Shown here piece by piece: positions 41,974-50,567 of a stretch of DNA of 64,000 nt. The stretch is from the NCBI GenBank assembly GCA_049334165.1, contig JBEGHD010000007.1. One strand, 5' to 3'. Made by a program: the position numbers and the translations under genes. Within the stretch, counting starts at the first letter, position 1. Each line of letters starts with the position of its first letter. Source of the DNA: JBEGHD01 sp049334165 (GTDB lineage Bacteria > Bacteroidota > Bacteroidia > Flavobacteriales_D > Sanyastnellaceae). The notes under the pieces are model-generated. The model searched no databases and was not told the DNA's origin. It saw nothing but the letters and a program-made list of their open reading frames with translations.

Positions 41974-42482
41974 TTTTTGAGTTCTTCGGCCAGGGTCCTG
42001 ATCTTTTTTCGGTCGAAGCCGAGAGCGGGAACTATTTTTTGAGCATCTTCATAAAATTCAATCCTCTCTTCGAGGTGTTGTTTCACAAAAGCTTCAAGGT
42101 CTTCGGGATTTTTATCAGCAAGCAGTGGACGTACTTCATTTGCATGCCTAAGTCGGTAAGCTAAGCTTGCCACGTCCATTTTTAGGTAAACTGTGATGCC
42201 CGTGTCATTCATCACCTTCATATTATCGTAAAAGCAAGGAGTGCCACCTCCTGTAGCCAGGACGAAATTGTCGTTTTCGGCCATCATTCTTTTTAGTGCC
42301 TTTCTCTCTAAGCCGCGGAAAACTGTTTCTCCTTCTTTTTCAAAGATTTCTTCAACCGATTTTCCTTCCGTCTTGCGAATGAATTTGTCGAGGTCGAAAA
42401 AGTCTACTCCGAGCTCTCTCGCCAGAGGCTTGCCAACAGTGGATTTCCCACTTCCCATGTATCCTACCAGAAAGACTTTCAT
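41961..42482 (-). CDS. aroK: Shikimate kinase
   Basis: A 173-residue P-loop kinase. Walker A 'GYMGSGKST' is at residues 7-15, the shikimate-binding 'DLDKFIRKTEGKSVEEIFEKEGETVFRGLE' and 'LATGGGTPC' follow, and the lid region is 'LRHANEVRPLL'. It phosphorylates shikimate in the aromatic amino acid pathway. Length is normal. No other aro gene is adjacent. Confidence 0.96.
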   Translation of the reverse strand: MKVFLVGYMGSGKSTVGKPLARELGVDFFDLDKFIRKTEGKSVEEIFEKEGETVFRGLERKALKRMMAENDNFVLATGGGTPCFYDNMKVMNDTGITVYLKMDVASLAYRLRHANEVRPLLADKNPEDLEAFVKQHLEERIEFYEDAQKIVPALGFDRKKIRTLAEELKNYVR

Positions 42483-42686
42483 GTTTTCGAAGGTACAATT
42501 TTTAAGTTCCCAAAGGTGGGAATTTCATCAACTGGAAAAAAGGTCAGTAAAATCGCTGAAAGTCTGAAATAAAGGCAGCTTCAGCTAGTTTTGAGTGTCA
42601 AAATTTCCGAACTTTAGAGCACTTCAGTGGGTGGATCGCGAATTGATAAAACAGAATCGAATTAAACTCAACTAAAAACCCGAGAA

Positions 42687-45308
42687 ATGAATTTTGAAAA
42701 ATTTACAATAAAGTCGCAGGAGGCCATTTCCAAAGCACAGCAAATCGCTATGGGATTTGGTCAGCAGAGCATCGAAAATGCTCACCTGCTCAAAGCAATG
42801 CTCGAGGTTGATGAAAACGTGATGCCGTTTCTTTTGAAAAAATTGAATGTAAACGTCAACGTGTTTTCGCAGGCACTCGATCGCATTGTAGAAGGATATC
42901 CTAAAGTAGAAGGCGGACAACTCAGTCTCTCACGAGAAGCTAATGCCACTCTCCAAGGAGCCATGAACATGCTCAAAGAGTTTGGAGACGAGTACGTTTC
43001 GCTGGAGCATCTTTTCCTTTCAATTTTAGAAAGCAAAGACAGCGCAGGCCAGCTATTGAAAGACAATGGCGTGAACAAAAAGGATTTGAAGTCCGCCATA
43101 GAAGAGCTGCGCAAAGGATCCAAAGTGACTTCTGCCAGTCAGGAAGATACTTACAACTCTCTGAACAAGTACGCCAAAAACCTGAATCAACTTGCCAAAG
43201 AAGGTAAACTTGATCCGGTTATTGGTCGCGATGATGAAATTAGACGAGTGCTGCAGATTCTCACCAGGAGAACCAAGAACAACCCGATAATTATCGGTGA
43301 GCCGGGTGTTGGTAAAACGGCCATTGCTGAGGGCATTGCCCACAGGATTATCAATGGCGATGTACCCGAAAACCTGGCCGACAGAACCATCTACTCGCTC
43401 GACATGGGCGCCTTGATTGCCGGAGCAAAGTACAAAGGTGAATTCGAGGAGCGATTGAAAAGCGTGGTGAAAGAAGTTCAGTCGTCAGAAGGTCAAATCA
43501 TCATGTTTATCGATGAGATCCACACCCTTGTTGGAGCCGGTGCCGGTGAAGGTGCCATGGATGCAGCTAACATTCTGAAGCCTGCGCTCGCACGCGGTGA
43601 ACTCCGCGCAATCGGAGCCACTACCTTGAACGAGTATCAAAAGTACTTTGAGAAGGACAAGGCTCTGGAAAGACGATTCCAGAAAGTGATGGTGGACGAG
43701 CCCGATCGCGAGTCGGCAATCTCCATCTTGCGAGGGATCAAGGAGAAGTACGAAAACCACCACAAGGTGCAGATCAAGGATGATGCGATTATCTCTGCAG
43801 TAGAACTGTCTACACGCTACATCACCGACAGGCATTTGCCAGATAAGGCTATCGACCTGATTGATGAGGCCGCTTCCAAACTCCGTATGGAGATCAACTC
43901 AAAACCCGAGCAGCTAGATGAAATCGAAAGAAGAATCATGCAACTCGAAATTGAGAAGGAAGCGATCAAGCGCGAAAATGACGCTCAAAAGCAGGCTGAC
44001 CTCAATCTCGAACTCGCCAACCTGAACGAGCAGAAAGATGACCTCTACTCGAAGTGGAAATCGGAGCGTGATGTGATTGACACCATACAAAACGCCAAAA
44101 AGGAGATGGAAAACCTCAAGCACGAAGCTGAGCAAGCCGAGCGAAATGGCGATTTTGGTAAAGTAGCTGAGATCCGCTATGGTCGCTTGAAAGAGGAAGA
44201 ACGCAAGATTGAAGAAGGTAAGAAACAGCTCGTTGAGCTTCAGGCCAACAGCAAAATGATCAAAGAAGAGGTGGATGCCGAAGAGGTAGCTGAAGTGGTT
44301 GCCAACTGGACTGGTATACCAGTGAAGAAAATGCTGGAGAGCGACAAGGAAAAATTGTTGCGACTGGAAGACGAACTCGGCAAACGAGTGGTTGGTCAGA
44401 CAGAAGCTATCCAGGCAGTGAGTGACGCTGTTCGAAGAAGTCGCTCCGGATTGGCAGATGAGAAAAAACCGATTGGATCGTTCATTTTCCTCGGTACTAC
44501 CGGTGTGGGTAAAACAGAGCTTGCCAAAGCACTGAGCGAGTATTTGTTCAACGATGAGAACGCGATGACCCGAATCGACATGAGTGAGTACCAGGAGCGT
44601 CACGCAGTGAGCCGCCTGGTCGGAGCACCTCCGGGATATGTTGGTTACGATGAAGGTGGACAACTCACCGAAGCCGTTCGCAGAAAACCATATTCGGTGA
44701 TACTGCTCGATGAGATCGAAAAAGCGCACCCGGATGTGTTCAATATCTTGTTGCAAGTGCTGGATGACGGCCGACTCACAGACAACAAAGGTCGCGTGGT
44801 GAACTTCAAAAACACAATCGTGATCATGACGTCAAACATCGGTTCAGGAATCATTCAGGAAAACTACGACAACATGGAGCCTGGAATGGAAGAGCAAACC
44901 TTTGAAAGCACCAGAGGTGAAGTGTTTGAATTGATGAGAAAACAAATGCGTCCTGAGTTCCTCAACCGAGTAGATGAGATCATCATGTTTACTCCACTCA
45001 CTCGCGAGCAGATTGCAGGAATTGTAAAACTTCAACTGCAGCGACTTGGAGAACGGATGACCAAAAATAACATCCGCATGGTGGTGAGCGAAGATGCCAT
45101 CAGCTATCTGGCCGAAAAAGGATTCGATCCTCAATTTGGTGCCAGACCGGTGAAGCGAGTGATCCAAAAAGAGGTACTCAACGAGTTCTCGAAATACTTA
45201 CTCGCCAACAAGGTCGACAAAGACGAACCAGTTGTACTGGATGTATTTGACGGAGAAATTGTTTTCCGCAAACAAATTGAGAAGGAAGAAGTCTTCCACA
45301 TCAATTAA
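42687..45308 (+). CDS. clpB: ATP-dependent chaperone ClpB
   Basis: An 873-residue disaggregase. The N-terminal Clp repeat domain (1-145) is followed by AAA+ domain 1 with Walker A 'GEPGVGKTA' and Walker B 'MFIDEIH', the coiled-coil middle domain (about 410-525) that marks ClpB rather than ClpA/C, and AAA+ domain 2 with 'GTTGVGKTE' and 'ILLDEIEKAHPDV'. It works with DnaK to rescue aggregated proteins. A TAGTTTTG element lies at 42586-42593, about 93 bases upstream. A terminator follows. Confidence 0.98.
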   Translation: MNFEKFTIKSQEAISKAQQIAMGFGQQSIENAHLLKAMLEVDENVMPFLLKKLNVNVNVFSQALDRIVEGYPKVEGGQLSLSREANATLQGAMNMLKEFGDEYVSLEHLFLSILESKDSAGQLLKDNGVNKKDLKSAIEELRKGSKVTSASQEDTYNSLNKYAKNLNQLAKEGKLDPVIGRDDEIRRVLQILTRRTKNNPIIIGEPGVGKTAIAEGIAHRIINGDVPENLADRTIYSLDMGALIAGAKYKGEFEERLKSVVKEVQSSEGQIIMFIDEIHTLVGAGAGEGAMDAANILKPALARGELRAIGATTLNEYQKYFEKDKALERRFQKVMVDEPDRESAISILRGIKEKYENHHKVQIKDDAIISAVELSTRYITDRHLPDKAIDLIDEAASKLRMEINSKPEQLDEIERRIMQLEIEKEAIKRENDAQKQADLNLELANLNEQKDDLYSKWKSERDVIDTIQNAKKEMENLKHEAEQAERNGDFGKVAEIRYGRLKEEERKIEEGKKQLVELQANSKMIKEEVDAEEVAEVVANWTGIPVKKMLESDKEKLLRLEDELGKRVVGQTEAIQAVSDAVRRSRSGLADEKKPIGSFIFLGTTGVGKTELAKALSEYLFNDENAMTRIDMSEYQERHAVSRLVGAPPGYVGYDEGGQLTEAVRRKPYSVILLDEIEKAHPDVFNILLQVLDDGRLTDNKGRVVNFKNTIVIMTSNIGSGIIQENYDNMEPGMEEQTFESTRGEVFELMRKQMRPEFLNRVDEIIMFTPLTREQIAGIVKLQLQRLGERMTKNNIRMVVSEDAISYLAEKGFDPQFGARPVKRVIQKEVLNEFSKYLLANKVDKDEPVVLDVFDGEIVFRKQIEKEEVFHIN

Positions 45309-45333
45309 TAGAAGTTGATTTTTCATAACCAGA

Positions 45334-45368
45334 AGCCCCGCTTTCCGAAAGGAGAGCGGGGCTTTTTC
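45334..45368 (+). terminator. Rho-independent terminator after clpB
   Basis: A 13-bp stem (AGCCCCGCTTTCC / GGAGAGCGGGGCT, one G-T pair) with GAAA loop and five T, 25 bases past the clpB stop. Confidence 0.95.
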
Positions 45369-45480
45369 ATTTCTTCAAAATCCTGATCGCCCTCAGGTTG
45401 TTGGCTGATATTAATTTGGAAGCACTGAAGATCACGTCAAAACGATTTACTTTGTGTATAGAATGGAATCTTACCCAAAA

Positions 45481-46584
45481 ATGAAGCAATTGAAAAACAT
45501 CGCTCTGCTGCTGCTCACCTGCCTTAGCTCAACATTTCTAATCACCTCTTGCAACGATTCTTCCGAGCAAGTGAAGCCTGATGTAGAAGATATCACAGAA
45601 TCTGTTTACGCTTCAGTCATCGTGGAACCCGAAGATTTTTACCAGGCCTATTCTGTAGCAACTGGAATCATAGATTCAATTCTGGTGAGCGAGGGTGATT
45701 CAATAAAAGTGGGTGACGCTATTTTAAAAATCCAAAACAAAGCTCCCGAACTGAATGTGGAAAATGCCAGAGCTCAACTGCAACTTGCCAGACAAAATGC
45801 ACGCGGCCAGCAGACAGTCTTAAACGATTTGAAAGCTCGAATCTCCGATGCTCAAATGAAACTGGAGAACGATTCGATGAACTACATGCGCCAGCAAAGA
45901 CTCTGGGAGAAAAACATCGGTTCGAAAGCTGAACTAGAAAGAAGAGAGCTCGCTTACAAGAACGCAAAACACAACCTCGAGCAGCTTCAAAACCAATTAA
46001 AAAGAACTCGCGATGAGTTGAATACTCAGCTCACCCAGGCGGAAAATAATTATCAGGCTGCACTCACCAATGCAGATGAGTTTGTGCTTAGAAGCCAAAT
46101 CGATGGGAAAATCTATGACATCCTGAAGGAAAGAGGTGAGCTTGTCTCACCACAACAACCACTGGCGGCTATCGGAAGGGCAGATGAGTTTGTCCTCGAA
46201 ATGCGAGTTGATGAGGTGGACATTTCAGATCTGTCAGTTGGTCAAAAAATTATCCTTTCCCTGGATGCTTTTCCAAATGAGATTTACGAAGCTGAAGTGA
46301 GCAAGATCTTTCCACTCAAAGATGAACGGTCGCAAACTTTCAGAGCACAGGGCAAACTCATCGAAAAGCCCGAAAAGCTTTACCCGGGATTAGCTGGAGA
46401 AGCAAACATCATCGTGGCCGAAAAGAAAAACTCCTTAACCATTCCAAGATCGTTTTTGCTGGAGGGCAAAAGAGTGATTACCCAAGGCGATACGCTCGAT
46501 GTGGAAACCGGAATTAAAAGCATGGAGAAAATTGAGATTGTTTCTGGTATCGATTCAACGACAATAATTACCAAACCCGAGTAG
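45481..46584 (+). CDS. HlyD/MacA-type efflux adaptor lipoprotein
   Basis: A 367-residue periplasmic adaptor. From the ATG at 45481 a signal ends in lipobox 'LITSC' (Cys 24). Then come the biotinyl-lipoyl half ('GIIDSILVSEGDSIKVGDAILKIQNK'), a long coiled-coil hairpin (residues about 85-200) and beta-barrel domains ('VDISDLSVGQKIILSLDAFPNEIYEAEVSKIFPL'). It would link the permease encoded next door to an outer-membrane channel. Its stop (46582-46584) abuts the permease ATG. An ATG 27 bases upstream is less suited to a lipoprotein signal. Confidence 0.88.
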   Translation: MKQLKNIALLLLTCLSSTFLITSCNDSSEQVKPDVEDITESVYASVIVEPEDFYQAYSVATGIIDSILVSEGDSIKVGDAILKIQNKAPELNVENARAQLQLARQNARGQQTVLNDLKARISDAQMKLENDSMNYMRQQRLWEKNIGSKAELERRELAYKNAKHNLEQLQNQLKRTRDELNTQLTQAENNYQAALTNADEFVLRSQIDGKIYDILKERGELVSPQQPLAAIGRADEFVLEMRVDEVDISDLSVGQKIILSLDAFPNEIYEAEVSKIFPLKDERSQTFRAQGKLIEKPEKLYPGLAGEANIIVAEKKNSLTIPRSFLLEGKRVITQGDTLDVETGIKSMEKIEIVSGIDSTTIITKPE

Positions 46585-47844
46585 ATGAACTGGAAGGTCA
46601 TTTTAGGCATATCGAAAAAGCACTTGCTGTCGCGAAGAAAGCAGACGGGAATTGCCGCACTCGGTGTGACGTTTGGAATCGGTACTTTCATCATCATGGT
46701 TAGCTTTATGACCGGTCTGAACGGACTTCTAGATGGACTTATTCTGAATAGGACACCTCACATCCATCTTTTTAATGAGATTAAGCCGAGCGAAAAGCAA
46801 CCGATAGAGCGGGATGAGAACTATGTTGGCGACTTCAACGTCATCCGGTCGATCAAGCCAAAGCAGAGCCTCAAGCGCATCCACAACGCCTTGCCCATCA
46901 TCAATCACCTGGAAAAGCAAGAACAGGTGAAGGGAGTGACCTCTCAAGTGGTAGCACAGGTGTTTTACATTTCTGGTGCGATTGAGCTCAATGGAGTAGT
47001 GAATGGCGTGAATATTCTCGAGGAGGTTCGTCTTTTTAACATGCAAGATTACATTGTTGAAGGAAGTGCAAGAGCGCTCAACAACGATCAGAACGGAATT
47101 TTGCTGGGAGCTGGAATCGCGAAAAAGATGTCGGTTGGAGTGGGAGACAAAGTGCAGGTAGGCACTGTTCGCGGAGACATTTTTCCGCTTAAGATCGTTG
47201 GGATTTATCAGAGTGGGCTGGCAGAGGTAGACGACAAACAGAGCTACGTCAACCTATCCACCGCTCAGCGAATTTTGGGTGAACCCAAAAATTACATCAC
47301 CGATATCAATGTGAAGTTGCACAACATCGAAAATGCAGTGCCAATGGCTGAGCGACTCGAGCGCCAGTTCAATATCAGCGCAGTTGATATCAAAGCAGCA
47401 AATGCTCAGTTCGAAACTGGGACCTCTATAAGAAATCTGATTACCTATGCCGTTTCCATCACGCTTTTGATAGTGGCTGGATTTGGCATCTACAACATAT
47501 TGAACATGGTGATCTACGAGAAAATGAATGACATCGCCATTTTGAAAGCCACGGGTTTTGCCGGCAAGGACGTTAAGATGATTTTTATTTCACAGGCCCT
47601 GCTGATCGGTTTGGCTGGAGGACTGCTGGGGTTGATTCTCGGCTACGGAGTTTCGGTGCTCATCGACAATGCTCCATTTGAAACCGAGGCCTTGCCGACA
47701 ATCAAAACCTATCCGGTAAACTACGATCCACTTTACTACACCATTGGGATTGTCTTTGCGCTTATTTCGACTTTTCTTGCCGGTTACTTACCGGCTTCGA
47801 AGGCGCAAAAAATTGATCCGGTAGAAATCATTAGAGGTCAGTGA
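46585..47844 (+). CDS. MacB/FtsX-like ABC transporter permease
   Basis: A 419-residue permease. One membrane segment near residues 20-50 is followed by a large periplasmic domain (about 55-285) and three membrane segments in the last 140 residues ('ITYAVSITLLIVAGFGIYNILNMVIYEKMNDIAILKATGF'). This is the MacB/LolC/E topology, without the fused ATPase. It forms a tripartite exporter with the adaptor before it and the ATPase after it. Cargo unknown. Confidence 0.92.
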   Translation: MNWKVILGISKKHLLSRRKQTGIAALGVTFGIGTFIIMVSFMTGLNGLLDGLILNRTPHIHLFNEIKPSEKQPIERDENYVGDFNVIRSIKPKQSLKRIHNALPIINHLEKQEQVKGVTSQVVAQVFYISGAIELNGVVNGVNILEEVRLFNMQDYIVEGSARALNNDQNGILLGAGIAKKMSVGVGDKVQVGTVRGDIFPLKIVGIYQSGLAEVDDKQSYVNLSTAQRILGEPKNYITDINVKLHNIENAVPMAERLERQFNISAVDIKAANAQFETGTSIRNLITYAVSITLLIVAGFGIYNILNMVIYEKMNDIAILKATGFAGKDVKMIFISQALLIGLAGGLLGLILGYGVSVLIDNAPFETEALPTIKTYPVNYDPLYYTIGIVFALISTFLAGYLPASKAQKIDPVEIIRGQ

Positions 47845-47845
47845 A

Positions 47846-48520
47846 ATGGGAACAGTTCTGAAAGCCGAAAATATCAACAAACACTTTACTGACCCCGTGG
47901 ACTTTCATGTACTGAAAGACATAAGCTTCGATGTCGAAAAAGGTGAATTCGTTTCGATTATGGGGAAGTCGGGATGTGGAAAGTCGACCTTGCTTTATAT
48001 CCTTTCCACGATGGACACGGATTATTCCGGCAGTCTCTATCTCGATGGCGAAAAGCTCACTGGCCAGTCTGCAAATCAACTGGCGAGGGTTAGAAACGAG
48101 CACATCGGATTTGTCTTTCAATTCCACTACCTGTTGCCCGAGTTCTCTGTTTTGGAAAATGTGATGTTGCCGGCCAGGAAACTCGCCAAAAAGTCGGAAG
48201 ATGAAATAAGGGAAGACGCCATGGAGAAGCTCCGCCTGCTCGACATTAAGGATCAGGCCCACAAAAAAGCCACGATGATTTCGGGTGGTCAAAAGCAGCG
48301 GGTGGCCATTGCCAGGGCTTTGATCAATAATCCCTCTATCATCATGGGGGATGAACCTACCGGAAATCTCGATTCGAAAAACTCCAATAATGTTTTCAAT
48401 ATCTTCAAAGACATTGGTCATGAAGAGAATCTCTCACTGCTAGTGGTGACCCATGATGACGATTTTGCCGCCAAAACAGATCGTATCATTCAGATGGAAG
48501 ACGGACGGATAATTAGCTAA
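47846..48520 (+). CDS. MacB/LolD-type ABC transporter ATP-binding protein
   Basis: A 224-residue ATPase. Walker A 'GKSGCGKST', Q-loop 'FVFQFHYLLPEFSVLENVMLPA', signature 'ISGGQKQR', Walker B 'IIMGDEPTGNLD' and the H-loop 'VVTHDDDFA' are present. The Q-loop motif is typical of the LolD/MacB group. The ATG lies 1 base after the permease stop, so the three efflux genes are one operon. Confidence 0.95.
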   Translation: MGTVLKAENINKHFTDPVDFHVLKDISFDVEKGEFVSIMGKSGCGKSTLLYILSTMDTDYSGSLYLDGEKLTGQSANQLARVRNEHIGFVFQFHYLLPEFSVLENVMLPARKLAKKSEDEIREDAMEKLRLLDIKDQAHKKATMISGGQKQRVAIARALINNPSIIMGDEPTGNLDSKNSNNVFNIFKDIGHEENLSLLVVTHDDDFAAKTDRIIQMEDGRIIS

Positions 48521-48547
48521 ATTCGTCTCATCACCAAAAATCCTGAG

Positions 48548-49120
48548 ATGGCTCAAAAACACCGCTGTGGCTGGGTCGGTTCCGATCCGCTCTACCAAAA
48601 ATACCACGATGAAGAATGGGGAGTTCCTATTCGGGATGACCGAAAAATGTTTGAGTTTCTGCTACTCGAAACTTTCCAGGCGGGCTTGAGTTGGCTCACA
48701 ATCTTGAAGAAACGGGAAAACTTCAGAAAGGCGTTTGCGGGATTCGATCCCGAGAAGGTCGCAAAGTTTTCGGAGAACGATATCGATAAGCTTCTCCAAA
48801 ATGAAGGCATCATCCGCTATCGGCTAAAAATTGAATCAGCCATCAACAATGCTCAGCGATTTCTCGAAGTGCAGAAAGAGTTTGGCACCTTTTGCGATTA
48901 CATCTGGAGTTTTGTAGACCATGAACCCATTCAAAACGCCAGGAAAAATCTTTCTGAAGTACCAGCAAAAACCGACAGGGCCGAGAGGTTGAGTAAGGAT
49001 TTGAAAAAGAGAGGTTTCAAATTTATTGGGCCGACAACAGTTTACGCACACATGCAAGCCAGCGGCATGGTGAACGACCACGAAATGAGCTGTTTTAGAT
49101 ATGACCAATTGAAAAGTTGA
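48548..49120 (+). CDS. tag: DNA-3-methyladenine glycosylase I
   Basis: A 190-residue Tag-type base-excision enzyme. 'RCGWVGSDPLYQKYHDEEWGVP' carries the N-terminal zinc ligands (Cys 7, His 20), 'LLETFQAGLSWLTILKKRENFRKAF' is the helical core, and 'GMVNDHEMSCF' holds the C-terminal His and Cys ligands. It removes 3-methyladenine from alkylated DNA. It is 27 bases after the ABC ATPase gene, so it may be read with that operon. Confidence 0.96.
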   Translation: MAQKHRCGWVGSDPLYQKYHDEEWGVPIRDDRKMFEFLLLETFQAGLSWLTILKKRENFRKAFAGFDPEKVAKFSENDIDKLLQNEGIIRYRLKIESAINNAQRFLEVQKEFGTFCDYIWSFVDHEPIQNARKNLSEVPAKTDRAERLSKDLKKRGFKFIGPTTVYAHMQASGMVNDHEMSCFRYDQLKS

Positions 49121-49408
49121 TCTACGGAAGAGTAGAAATCTAGTCTTCGGTCACATCAGCGCCAACATTAATTTTTTTTAAAATTTTTCTTTCTGACTGC
49201 AAGAGAGTTAAGCTTTTCTCAGGAAGATTCTTCAGAAAAATCTAAACCTAAAACGAGTGCCTCCCGTAGACTTGGGCGCAACTTAATTTTGAAGGTTCTC
49301 ATAATTAAGCAACTTAAGGTTATTAGTATTTAGGCTAAAGAAACAACCCCACAGAAACGTCTGTGGGGTTTTTCTCTTTTTGGCCTATCTTGCAGCGAAA
49401 TTTCCGCG
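49121..49408. other. Intergenic region with a detached terminator; possible small RNA
   Basis: 288 bases without a gene. A strong terminator lies 225 bases after the tag stop. Ahead of it are a TAATTTTG match to the -7 element (49284-49291) and small inverted repeats (CTTAATT...AATTAAG, TTTTCT...AGAAAA). A short transcript of about 75 bases ending at the terminator is conceivable. I do not recognise a known RNA family. Confidence 0.35.
49345..49375 (+). terminator. Rho-independent terminator upstream of the SixA-like gene
   Basis: A perfect 10-bp stem (AACCCCACAG / CTGTGGGGTT), loop AAACGT, then TTTCTCTTTTT. It is 34 bases before the SixA-like ATG and 225 bases from the nearest upstream stop. 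Confidence 0.9.
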
Positions 49409-49909
49409 ATGAAAACGCTTTACATTCACCGACATGCGAAGTCTTCCTGGGCCAATCGCAATCAGCGAGATTTCGACCGACCACTCAACGACAGAGGTCT
49501 TCGTGATATTCCATTCATGGCAAAAAAGTTTGTAGAAAGAGAGAAATCGGTAGATGGCCTCGTTTCCAGTCCTGCCAAACGCGCTCAAACTACAGCTGAG
49601 ATTTTTGCTCAGGAACTCGGAAAGCCCATTACCGACATAGGTCTGGATAACAGGATTTACGAAGCTCAGGTCACGGATCTCAGTAGTGTTGTTGAAGCTC
49701 TGGACGACAACTGGAATAGTGCTGTGGTTTTTGGTCACAACCCGGGCCTCAGCAGTTTGGTCGGGTACTACTCCAACGAACATGTGGACATGCCGACTTG
49801 CGCCATCGCCAAATTAACTTTCGACATCGACTCCTGGCAAGAAGCTTTTGCGGGCACCGGCTTTTTGGAATACCTCGATTTTCCTAAAAATTATGCTGAA
49901 TTGCGTTAA
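49409..49909 (+). CDS. SixA-like histidine phosphatase
   Basis: A 166-residue member of the histidine phosphatase superfamily. The catalytic RH motif is 'YIHRHAKSSW' (Arg 8, His 9), 'PLNDRGLRD' and 'VSSPAKRAQTTAEIF' follow, and the second His is in 'VVFGHNPGLSSLV'. Its closest named relative is SixA, which dephosphorylates histidine-phosphorylated signalling proteins. Whether it acts on the kinase cluster at 8-13 kb is unknown. Confidence 0.9.
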   Translation: MKTLYIHRHAKSSWANRNQRDFDRPLNDRGLRDIPFMAKKFVEREKSVDGLVSSPAKRAQTTAEIFAQELGKPITDIGLDNRIYEAQVTDLSSVVEALDDNWNSAVVFGHNPGLSSLVGYYSNEHVDMPTCAIAKLTFDIDSWQEAFAGTGFLEYLDFPKNYAELR

Positions 49910-49947
49910 TTCGCATCTCACGAATTTCTCAAAATCAGATTTTCCAA

Positions 49948-50493
49948 ATGGAATTGGAGACACTCGAAAATTGGATCGATAAAAATGTGAAGTGGGTTTT
50001 TGCGGCTGTTTCTCTAATCATCCTGGTTTACTTCGGGAGCTTGTTTTGGGGCTACGCGGTTATCAGCTTTGGATTTATCAGCTATGTTCAACTTGCCATC
50101 ACCGGAGCTGCAGGAGGGTTGATCGTCAGCCTGGTGAAGCCACACCGCAGTTATAGGTTTTTCTTTCTGTTTGGGGCTGGTTTAGCCACATTGCTCGTTT
50201 ACTTCATTGGCCAGTGGATTGGCTACGTTCATTTTATTGAGCATCGGGAAGGCATTTTGAAAGCTGGTGCTCTGGTATCGAGCCATGCTATCCTAACTGA
50301 TTTTAACGTTGGTGACTGGCTCGCTTTTTTGAAAGATTCGAATAATTATCTGGGTCTTGAGGAGGTGCTCGCCATTGTGTTTATGTTCTATGTAGTTCAG
50401 TATGTGGGCTCCAAAGGGAGAAAGCAAAAACCAGGGGATCACAATTATCACACAGAACGCAAAAGCCGATTCAAAAGAAGGTTCGATCGTTGA
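49948..50493 (+). CDS. Integral membrane protein of unknown function
   Basis: A 181-residue protein with four hydrophobic segments (residues about 15-38, 40-62, 70-93 and 137-152) and a basic C-terminal tail ('TERKSRFKRRFDR') likely to be cytoplasmic. No family is recognised. It follows the SixA-like gene by 38 bases and precedes pyrG by 74 bases. Confidence 0.75.
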   Translation: MELETLENWIDKNVKWVFAAVSLIILVYFGSLFWGYAVISFGFISYVQLAITGAAGGLIVSLVKPHRSYRFFFLFGAGLATLLVYFIGQWIGYVHFIEHREGILKAGALVSSHAILTDFNVGDWLAFLKDSNNYLGLEEVLAIVFMFYVVQYVGSKGRKQKPGDHNYHTERKSRFKRRFDR

Positions 50494-50524
50494 TAATTCT
50501 GCGATCGGGCACCGTTTAATTTTC

Positions 50525-50564
50525 TACCTTTGCGCTCCGTAATTCTTCATTTAAATATTACGGA
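50525..50564 (+). promoter_or_regulatory. pyrG -7 element and leader hairpin
   Basis: TACCTTTG (50525-50532) matches the -7 consensus. Right after it a perfect inverted repeat, TCCGTAAT (50536-50543) with ATTACGGA (50557-50564), forms an 8-bp stem with a 13-base loop. Its 3' arm ends 3 bases before the pyrG ATG, so the stem would sit at the very start of the mRNA and could hide the ribosome-binding region. Confidence 0.55.
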
Positions 50565-50567
50565 ACA

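Noticed and set aside
43914..44756. 280-codon leftward open frame
   Set aside because: It lies wholly within clpB on the opposite strand. The rightward protein has complete AAA+ motifs throughout.
47831..48421. 196-codon leftward open frame
   Set aside because: Antisense to the MacB/LolD-type ATPase gene, which has all ABC motifs.
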